Source: an uncultured Trueperaceae bacterium (lineage in GTDB: Bacteria; Deinococcota; Deinococci; Deinococcales; Trueperaceae). From it: a stretch of DNA of 6,471 nt. The stretch lies in NCBI GenBank assembly GCA_937911855.1, contig CALDPK010000080.1:1-6471 (forward strand). The letters are read 5' to 3'. Shown here one piece after another: positions 1 to 5,119 of the stretch. Under the pieces are notes generated by a model that was not told the origin of the DNA, ran no database searches, and saw nothing but the letters and a program-made list of their open reading frames with translations. Position numbers and translations under genes: made by a program. Position 1 is the first letter of the stretch, and each line of letters begins with the position of its first letter.

Positions 1-1219
1 CGGCCACCAGGCGCAGCCGCACGTTGTCATCGCCGGCCGACAGCAGTTCAGGCTGGTAGCGCTGCGGGAAGATGTCGTGCTCGCCGGAGCGGATCGCCTC
101 GGTGTAGATGTTGAACAGGTCGCTGATGATGCGCTTCTGCCCGTGCTGCAGCGTGGCCAGGCCCGGCTGGTGGATGACGTAATGCCAGGTGAGTTCCTTC
201 AGCATCACTACCTCGGCGCGGATCCCTTCGGGGATGTTCAGGTGCGGCCCGTCGGTTCCTTCGGCCAGGGTGGCGCTGCGGCTGTACAGGTGATGGCTGA
301 ACGACGTGACCGTCCGCAGGCGGGCCCGCTGGCTGGTGCTGCCCGTAAAGGATTCGGTGATGGGCGGCAGTTCCTCCATCACCCGGTGGAAGGCGTCCGC
401 GTACAGTTCGAACTCAGTCTCGTCGGCCAGCAGGCGGTTGAGCAGCCAGCGTTCGCGGGTTTCCTCCAGGAAACGCTTGCGGATCTCGCGACTCTGCGTC
501 AGGTCCTGCAGCGGCAGCAGGCCGGCCTTGTAGAAGTCCTCGAGGTCATGCACCGAGTAAGCGATGTCATCAGCCCAGTCCATGATCTCGGCGTCGAGCG
601 AGCGGGTGCTGGTCCGGGACAGGGTGCGCGCGAAGTTGAAGTCGTCGGTCTCCGTCAGGTAGGCGGCGAACTTGGTGTCGCCGGGGTGGCGCTGCCACGG
701 GTACTTCATGGCGGCGTCCAGCGTGGCGCGCGTCAGATTCAGGCCGGGGTGTCGCTCCGAGCGGATGGCCAGCTTGGTGAGGATGCGGAACGACTGCGCG
801 TTGCCTTCGAAGCCGTCGCTCAAGCCCCCGGCACGCAACATCGTGTCGAGCACCTCTTCAGCCACGTGCCCGAAGGGCGGATGGCCCAGGTCGTGTCCCA
901 GGCAGGCGGCCTCGACGGCGTCCGGATCAACGCCGCCGTGTGCCTCGATGAGTTCCGGTTCGTTCTCCATCAGGAGCCGTTGGGCGAGGCGTTTGCCGAT
1001 CTGGGCGACCTTGATCGTGTGGGTCAGGCGGTTATGGAAGCCGTGGCCTTCCATCGGCGCGACCACCTGGGTGACGTCCGCCAGGCGCCTGAGGGCGCTC
1101 GTCTGGAGGATGCGGTCGCGGTCACGCTGCGCCGGCGTGCGGTAGTCCACACCCGGGTCGTGGCTTCCTTCACCTATGTGCCGGCGGTCGTTGCGGTCTG
1201 GCGGGTGGTTCTCAGCCAT
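1..1219 (-). CDS. dgt: dGTPase / HD-domain deoxynucleotide triphosphohydrolase (partial, C-terminus cut by window edge)
   Basis: This gene hydrolyses dGTP (in some family members other dNTPs) to the deoxynucleoside and tripolyphosphate in the cytosol, and so helps control dNTP pools. The minus-strand frame from an ATG at 1219 stays open for 406 codons to the left edge, so the C-terminus is missing. Seen directly: NRLTHT (His67), the HD pair in GHDLGHPPFGH (His109-Asp110), and DAEIMDWADDIAYSVHD (about 209-225), whose Asp218 region carries the last metal ligand. A C-terminal stretch reading QHGQKRIISDLF is also typical of the family. These match COG0232-type dGTPases. The start is forced, because the in-frame codons upstream are CGG, TTT and the TAG stop of the preceding small gene. 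A GGGGAG at 1235-1240 is 15 nt away, which is long, so translation is probably coupled to the upstream gene. Family assignment is very secure; nucleotide preference is not readable. Confidence 0.95.
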   Translation of the reverse strand, partial: MAENHPPDRNDRRHIGEGSHDPGVDYRTPAQRDRDRILQTSALRRLADVTQVVAPMEGHGFHNRLTHTIKVAQIGKRLAQRLLMENEPELIEAHGGVDPDAVEAACLGHDLGHPPFGHVAEEVLDTMLRAGGLSDGFEGNAQSFRILTKLAIRSERHPGLNLTRATLDAAMKYPWQRHPGDTKFAAYLTETDDFNFARTLSRTSTRSLDAEIMDWADDIAYSVHDLEDFYKAGLLPLQDLTQSREIRKRFLEETRERWLLNRLLADETEFELYADAFHRVMEELPPITESFTGSTSQRARLRTVTSFSHHLYSRSATLAEGTDGPHLNIPEGIRAEVVMLKELTWHYVIHQPGLATLQHGQKRIISDLFNIYTEAIRSGEHDIFPQRYQPELLSAGDDNVRLRLVA

Positions 1220-1225
1220 CCGAAA

Positions 1226-1474
1226 CTACGCTGGCTCCCCGTTGTTTTCAGCCGGGTAGTGCCTGGTTATCTCCCGTTCAGGTGTCATCTTCAGGTAACG
1301 CTCCGCCAGGAGCTGCCAGAGCGCGGCCTTGATCTCGGGGCCCTCGTACTGCGAGTGCTCGGCGCAGAACTGCTCGACCACGTCGGCGATGCGCAGGCCT
1401 GCTTCACGCTGCTCGAAGAAGCGCAGCAGGTCCTTCTCGAGCTGGGAAAATGGGATGACGACTTTGTCAGGCAC
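1226..1474 (-). CDS. Small winged-helix-like hypothetical protein upstream of dgt
   Basis: This encodes an 82-residue soluble protein that I do not recognise by name. It starts at GTG (1474-1472) behind a perfect GGAGGT Shine-Dalgarno with 6-nt spacing, which is strong evidence of translation. The predicted fold is a small winged helix: helix 1 about residues 9-21 (FSQLEKDLLRFFEQ), helix 2 about 29-38 (IADVVEQFC), a putative recognition helix about 45-58 (GPEIKAALWQLLAER), then a strand-turn-strand wing (YLKMTPEREITRH). There are no Cys ligands for metal, no signal peptide and no membrane segment. It is followed after 6 nt by dgt in the same frame, so the two are probably co-transcribed and translationally coupled. 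It also lies divergently to the catabolic operon starting at 1550. A DNA- or protein-binding accessory role is inference only. Confidence 0.8.
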   Translation of the reverse strand: MPDKVVIPFSQLEKDLLRFFEQREAGLRIADVVEQFCAEHSQYEGPEIKAALWQLLAERYLKMTPEREITRHYPAENNGEPA

Positions 1475-1549
1475 GCGTTCACCTCCGGCGGATTACGGAC
1501 TGACGGCTGCAGTAAGGGTAGCACGCGTCTGGCGCGGTAGCCTTGCAGC
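1475..1549. promoter_or_regulatory. Divergent intergenic region between the dgt unit and the catabolic operon
   Basis: These 75 nt separate two divergent transcription units, so promoters for both should lie here or reach into the coding ends. I see no convincing -35/-10 pair on either strand. An inverted repeat GCTGCA (1506-1511) / TGCAGC (1544-1549), with a 32-nt interval, flanks the middle of the spacer; it extends imperfectly with AGG/CCT. Its right arm abuts the ATG at 1550, where a Shine-Dalgarno would otherwise be expected. It could be an operator or a chance match. Confidence 0.4.
1481..1486 (-). promoter_or_regulatory. Shine-Dalgarno fixing the GTG start of the 82-aa gene
   Basis: The minus strand reads GGAGGTGAACGCGTG, a perfect anti-16S match with 6-nt spacing to the GTG at 1474. 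It supports the GTG start rather than a longer or shorter frame. Confidence 0.85.
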
Positions 1550-2161
1550 ATGTACTTCGAACTGGAAGCCTTGGACCACACGGAGAGCTACCGGCTGCTG
1601 GTCAATTCCATCGTTCCACGGCCCATTGCGCTGGTCACGACGGTCGACGCTGCCGGGACCATCAATGCTGCGCCGTTCAGTTTCTTCAACCTGATGGGCA
1701 GCAACCCACCGATCCTGGTGCTGGGCATTGAACGGCGTGCTTCCGGCGAACTGAAGGATACCGTCGCCAACATCCGTCACAGGGGCGAGTTCACGGTGAA
1801 TATGGTCAGCGAAGCGATTGCCGAACCCATGAACGTCTGCGGCACAGACTATCCGCCCGGCGTTGACGAGTTGCAGGAGGCCGGCCTCACCCCTGCGGCC
1901 AGCCAGCTGATCGGCGTGCCGTACATCGCCGAAGCCCCCGCCAGTTTCGAGTGCACGGTCCGGGAGATACTGGACATCGGTGACAGCCGCAGTCTGATCA
2001 TCGGCAACATCATTGGGCTGCATCTGGCGGACGAGTATTACGATTCCGAGCGTCGTTACGTCCTCACTGAGAAGATGGGCCTGATCGGTCGCCTGCATGG
2101 CCGGGGCTGGTACGCGCGCACCAGCGACAGCTTCTACATGGAACGGAAGAACCTGAAGTGA
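1550..2161 (+). CDS. Flavin reductase family protein (FMN-binding split barrel)
   Basis: This 203-residue cytosolic protein belongs to the flavin reductase-like, FMN-binding split-barrel family (DIM6/NTAB type). Members bind FMN and often use NAD(P)H to supply reduced flavin to a partner monooxygenase. Visible family motifs are VPRPIALVTT (about 22-31), NAAPFSFFN (39-47), the ASGELKDT stretch (64-71), GEFTVNMVSE (79-88), and the strand around GNIIGLHLADE (152-162). The C-terminal pattern is YAR..DSFYMER (188-199). Length and N-terminus (MYFELEAL) are typical. No good Shine-Dalgarno precedes the ATG, which is odd for the first gene of an operon. The stop overlaps the GTG start of the next gene by 4 nt (GTGA). 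No monooxygenase is in the window, so either its partner is encoded elsewhere or it acts as an oxidoreductase itself. Confidence 0.9.
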   Translation: MYFELEALDHTESYRLLVNSIVPRPIALVTTVDAAGTINAAPFSFFNLMGSNPPILVLGIERRASGELKDTVANIRHRGEFTVNMVSEAIAEPMNVCGTDYPPGVDELQEAGLTPAASQLIGVPYIAEAPASFECTVREILDIGDSRSLIIGNIIGLHLADEYYDSERRYVLTEKMGLIGRLHGRGWYARTSDSFYMERKNLK

Positions 2162-3411
2162 CCGTTATGCCGCAACCGACGGTCAATGGCGACCGCTTGA
2201 TGTCCCGGATCGACAGGCTATCTGAATTCACCGAACCGGACAGGCCGTATACCCGCCGCGCTTTCACCGACACTTACTCAAGGGCCCGCGACTGGCTGGC
2301 CGGTGAGTTCCGCGGTGCTGGCCTGGACGTGAGCGTCGATGCCGGCGCGAATCTGCTGGGCTACAGGGCTGGCCGCAACAATTCCGGGCAAACGATCATG
2401 CTGGGCTCGCACATCGACACCGTCGAAGGTGGCGGTCGCTTCGACGGTATCGTCGGTGTGGTGGCCGCCCTCGAGGTCGCGCAGGTTCTGCATGAGAGTG
2501 GGATCCACCTGACTCACGACCTGAGCATCGTCGATTTCCTTTCCGAGGAGCCGAGCGATTACGGGGCTGCCTGCATCGGCAGCCGCGCCATGGCCGGCAC
2601 GCTCAGCAGTGCCATGCTGGACGCCCCGAATAACGAAGGCGAGAGGCTGGCTGCAGCCATCAGCCGCATGGGCGGTGACCCGCTCAGGCTGGAGTGGCCG
2701 CTGCTGGCGCCGGGCCAGGTGAAGGCGTTCCTGGAGCTGCACATCGAACAGGGTCCCGTTCTCGAAGCATCCGGCTTGCCGATCGGCATCGTGGAAAGCA
2801 TCGTGAACATCGGGCGCTGGAACGTCACCTTCGAGGGACGCGCCAGCCACGCGGGTACCACGCCGATGAACATGCGCGCCGACGCACTCGTCGGAGCGGC
2901 ACAGTTCGTAGACCTGGTCGCGACTGCCGCTGCCGAACTCAGTGCCGAACTGCCCTTCGTCGCCACCATCGGCCAGCTGACCGTGCAGCCGAACGGCTCG
3001 AACGTCGTGCCCGGCCGGGTTGACCTCGTCCTGGAAGCGAGGTCGCCTGATGACACGGTCACCCGCGAGTTCCTTGAGCAGATCACCGGTGCGGGCCGCC
3101 GGTTGAGCCGGGAACTGGGCCTGGGTTTCCACGCCAGCTCAGAAAGTTTTGCGCCGGCAGTCACGTGTGATCCCGGCCTGCGTGCAATGCTGGCACAAGT
3201 ATGCGATGCAAGGGGCCATGCGTATGGCGAAATGACCAGCGGTGCCGGGCATGATGCCATGGAGCTCGCGGCAATTGCCCCCAGTGCCTTGGTTTTTGTC
3301 CCCTGTGACGGTGGCGTGAGTCATCATCCGGAGGAGAATGCACGGCAGGCGGATCTGGTCAGAGGTACGGAGGTGCTGCTTGACGCAGTCCTCGAGCTGG
3401 ACAGGAATTGA
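2158..3411 (+). CDS. M20-family amidohydrolase, hydantoinase/carbamoylase type (N-carbamoyl-amino-acid hydrolase / allantoate amidohydrolase-like)
   Basis: This 417-residue binuclear-metal amidohydrolase is in the M20 hydantoinase/carbamoylase subfamily. Relatives cleave N-carbamoyl-L-amino acids, allantoate, ureidoglycine or beta-ureidopropionate, releasing ammonia and CO2 where the substrate is a carbamoyl compound. Expected residues are present in order: GSHIDTV (His85, Asp87), RFDGIVG (bridging Asp96), the Glu130-Glu131 pair, LELHIEQGP (His195), GRASHAGTTPM (His231, dimer lid domain), NMR (Arg240), PNGSNVVPG (Asn282), SGAGHDA (His365) and GVSHHPEE (His389). Length is normal. After the Glu pair the protein reads PSDYG, where many relatives have G.RF, so the substrate pocket may differ. 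The GTG at 2158 is chosen because GGAAG (2145-2149) lies 8 nt upstream and the 4-nt overlap suggests coupling; ATG 2167 is the alternative. The exact substrate is unknown. Confidence 0.93.
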   Translation: MTVMPQPTVNGDRLMSRIDRLSEFTEPDRPYTRRAFTDTYSRARDWLAGEFRGAGLDVSVDAGANLLGYRAGRNNSGQTIMLGSHIDTVEGGGRFDGIVGVVAALEVAQVLHESGIHLTHDLSIVDFLSEEPSDYGAACIGSRAMAGTLSSAMLDAPNNEGERLAAAISRMGGDPLRLEWPLLAPGQVKAFLELHIEQGPVLEASGLPIGIVESIVNIGRWNVTFEGRASHAGTTPMNMRADALVGAAQFVDLVATAAAELSAELPFVATIGQLTVQPNGSNVVPGRVDLVLEARSPDDTVTREFLEQITGAGRRLSRELGLGFHASSESFAPAVTCDPGLRAMLAQVCDARGHAYGEMTSGAGHDAMELAAIAPSALVFVPCDGGVSHHPEENARQADLVRGTEVLLDAVLELDRN

Positions 3412-3416
3412 GGAGG
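3411..3416 (+). promoter_or_regulatory. Shine-Dalgarno of the RraA-like gene
   Basis: AGGAGG begins at the last base of the preceding TGA stop and lies 7 nt before the ATG at 3424. It is the strongest ribosome site in the operon and suggests the RraA-like protein can be initiated independently of coupling. Confidence 0.8.
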
Positions 3417-3423
3417 GAAGGCC

Positions 3424-4098
3424 ATGAGGCAGGAAGAACTTAACGCGATCCGCGAACGATTCGCAGTGCTGAACACGGCGATTCTGTGCGACGTTTTCGA
3501 CGAACTGGAGCTGGACGTGCCCGCGCTGGACGTCAGCATCAAACGGCAGACGGCCGAAGTGCAGAAGGTCGCCGGCTGGGCGTACCCGATTGAAGGTCAG
3601 CTGAACGCCGCCAAGGGACCGGACGTGCGCAAACTCGAGATAGTGGACAGCCTGCCGGAAGGCTGCGTGACTGTCTGGAGCGGCACGAACGCCACCGGCA
3701 TCTGCCTGTTCGGCGACCTGATCGCGGCGACCATGCAGAAACGCGGCTGCCATGGCGCGGTCACTGACGCTGGTTTCCGGGACGTGGAGGAGATATCCGC
3801 CACCGGCTTCCCGGTGTTCGCGAGTTACGTGAGTCCGGTGCAGTCCGTGGGGCGCTGGCGGGTCACCAGTCACGGCGAACCCGTGGAGCTGGCTGGCGCG
3901 TTCAGTGGCCCCATCGTCGTGGAGCGCGGTGATTTCGTGCTGGGCGACGAAGACGGTGTGGTTGTGGTTCCAGCCAGCCTGGTCATGCAGATACTGGAGC
4001 GCTCTGAAGAGATCGTGCGCCAGGAGAAGGAAGCGCGCGAACTCAGCAAGGACGGCATGACGGCAGCGGAGATGCTGGAGAAATACGGACATGTTTGA
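3424..4098 (+). CDS. RraA / HMG-aldolase family protein (putative pyruvate aldolase or oxaloacetate-type decarboxylase)
   Basis: This 224-residue cytosolic protein is of the RraA/dimethylmenaquinone-methyltransferase-like fold. Catalytic members are divalent-metal class II aldolases that split 4-hydroxy-4-methyl-2-oxoglutarate or related 4-hydroxy-2-oxo acids to pyruvate, and many also decarboxylate oxaloacetate. Non-catalytic members bind RNase E. Here FGDLIA (96-101) and GAVTDAGFRDVEEI (111-124) supply the Gly-Asp-Leu loop and the Arg119-Asp120 pair used for substrate and metal binding in HMG aldolases, followed by PVFA (130-133) and GDFVLGDEDGVVVVP (169-183). This favours an enzyme over an RNase E regulator. 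The Glu/Lys-rich helical tail (about 193-221) is common in the long members. The gene overlaps the next by 8 nt, so it is part of the operon and probably works on the same intermediates. Confidence 0.9.
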   Translation: MRQEELNAIRERFAVLNTAILCDVFDELELDVPALDVSIKRQTAEVQKVAGWAYPIEGQLNAAKGPDVRKLEIVDSLPEGCVTVWSGTNATGICLFGDLIAATMQKRGCHGAVTDAGFRDVEEISATGFPVFASYVSPVQSVGRWRVTSHGEPVELAGAFSGPIVVERGDFVLGDEDGVVVVPASLVMQILERSEEIVRQEKEARELSKDGMTAAEMLEKYGHV

Positions 4099-5014
4099 AG
4101 AAACGGAACTGACAGCCCACCACGAGACGTACAGGGGCATCCACCCTATCGTGCCCACTGCGTTCCGCGCAGACGGCTCGTTCGACCCAGCAAGCCAGCG
4201 CAGGCTGGTCGATTACTTGCTTCAGGTCGGGGTGCAAGGCATTGCCATCCTCGGCTTCCTGGGCGAAGCCCACAAGCTTGCTGAAGCTGAACGCCGTGAA
4301 GTGATCGAGGCGGTGATCGACCAGGCGCAGGGCCGTCTGAAGGTACTCGTTGGAGTAAGGGCGCTGGGCACGGCCGGCGCGATAGCGCAGGCCCGGGAAG
4401 CGAAAGAGCTGGGAGCTGACGCGGTCTTCGCGGCACCACTCACCGTGCAGAACGACAATGCGCTTTACGCCTACTACCGTGAGCTGGCCGAAGCGTCCGG
4501 AATCCCCGTCCTGATTCATGACTTCCCGGATAATTTCGGCACCATCCTTGCACCCTCGCTGATCACCAAACTGGCCAATGAGGTGCCCGGGATAGTCGGC
4601 ATAAAACTGGAGGAGCCACCGGTTCTGGTCAAGACCAGTCAGGTGCTTGAAGGTGCGCCGCAGCTGGCGGTCCTGGGCGGCCTGGGTGGAGTGTATTTCC
4701 TGGAGGAGATGCAGCGCGGAGCTGTAGGGATCATGACCGGCTTCGCGTACCCGGAAGTGCTTCTGGACATCTGGCAGCGTTTCACTGCCGGGGACAAGGA
4801 CGGAGCTGCGCGGGTTTTCGACCATTACACCCCGCTGCTGCGCTACGAGTTCCAGCCGAAGATCGGCCTGGCGTTCAGGAAGCACGTTTTCTGGAAGCGC
4901 GGCATCTTCGAGAGCGATTACATCCGTCCGCCCGGGCCGAAGCTGGACGACCGTTCAAGGGCTGAGCTCGAGGCGACCATCGCCCGGGTGGGACTCAGCC
5001 TCGAGGCTGTCTGA
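4091..5014 (+). CDS. DapA/NanA-superfamily lyase with non-canonical active site
   Basis: This 307-residue TIM-barrel protein belongs to the dihydrodipicolinate synthase / N-acetylneuraminate lyase superfamily, class I Schiff-base enzymes that add or remove pyruvate-like units, or dehydrate/decarboxylate sugar acids. The Schiff-base lysine is Lys172 in GIVGIKLEE. However, the GTTGE loop of DapA is GFLGE (55-59), followed by AHKL.EAER, and the Tyr of the usual YNVP motif is His143 in LIHDFP. It is therefore almost certainly not the lysine-pathway DapA and belongs to one of the uncharacterised 'dihydrodipicolinate synthase family' clades. The N-terminus is about 12-14 residues longer than DapA. 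ATG 4091 overlaps the RraA-like stop by 8 nt, with GGAG (4077-4080) 10 nt upstream. It is the last gene of the operon. The substrate is unknown. Confidence 0.9.
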   Translation: MFEETELTAHHETYRGIHPIVPTAFRADGSFDPASQRRLVDYLLQVGVQGIAILGFLGEAHKLAEAERREVIEAVIDQAQGRLKVLVGVRALGTAGAIAQAREAKELGADAVFAAPLTVQNDNALYAYYRELAEASGIPVLIHDFPDNFGTILAPSLITKLANEVPGIVGIKLEEPPVLVKTSQVLEGAPQLAVLGGLGGVYFLEEMQRGAVGIMTGFAYPEVLLDIWQRFTAGDKDGAARVFDHYTPLLRYEFQPKIGLAFRKHVFWKRGIFESDYIRPPGPKLDDRSRAELEATIARVGLSLEAV

Positions 5015-5119
5015 GCTGAACTGACGGTACAAACACCTGGGCTGAACTGGACAGTGTGCAGCGGCGCGGCCTATTCTGAACTCCTAGTCAATCGGTATCG
5101 GACTGAAGAGGAGTGGGTT
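5015..5119 (+). promoter_or_regulatory. Intergenic region with three CTGAACT repeats before the lipoprotein gene
   Basis: This 105-nt gap follows the operon stop. The heptamer CTGAACT occurs at 5016-5022, 5042-5048 and 5076-5082; the first two are extended to GCTGAACTG. Starts are 26 and 34 nt apart. I see no strong hairpin plus T-run that would terminate the operon and no convincing sigma70 promoter, so whether the lipoprotein gene has its own promoter here is unresolved. Confidence 0.35.
5109..5113 (+). promoter_or_regulatory. Shine-Dalgarno fixing the GTG start of the lipoprotein
   Basis: AGGAG, inside GAAGAGGAG, lies 6 nt before the GTG at 5120. Starting there puts Lys-rich MKLKR directly before the hydrophobic signal segment, so it is preferred over the longer frame that opens at GTG 5054. 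Confidence 0.8.

Noticed and set aside
77..1540. A 487-codon open frame on the plus strand
   Set aside because: It lies antisense to dgt and the 82-aa gene, both strongly supported by motifs and a ribosome site. Its translation is rich in Arg, Val, Gly and Gln with no domain, typical of the antisense frame of a GC-rich gene.
3139..4158. A 339-codon minus-strand frame, and similar long minus-strand frames at 2278-3132, 4043-4885 and 1493-2098
   Set aside because: They are antisense to the four operon genes, which have clear family motifs. The translations are His/Arg/Gln-rich without recognisable domains.
4091..5014. Annotation as lysine-pathway dapA
   Set aside because: The GTTGE loop and catalytic Tyr are replaced, and the gene sits in a catabolic-looking operon rather than with lysine genes.
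5074..5101. Possible promoter TTCTGA - 16 nt - TATCGG before the lipoprotein
   Set aside because: Both boxes match consensus poorly and the start would fall in the ribosome site.
5054..5119. Longer N-terminus of the lipoprotein starting at GTG 5054
   Set aside because: No Shine-Dalgarno precedes it, and it would put 22 mostly polar residues before the signal peptide. GTG 5120 has AGGAG at 6 nt.
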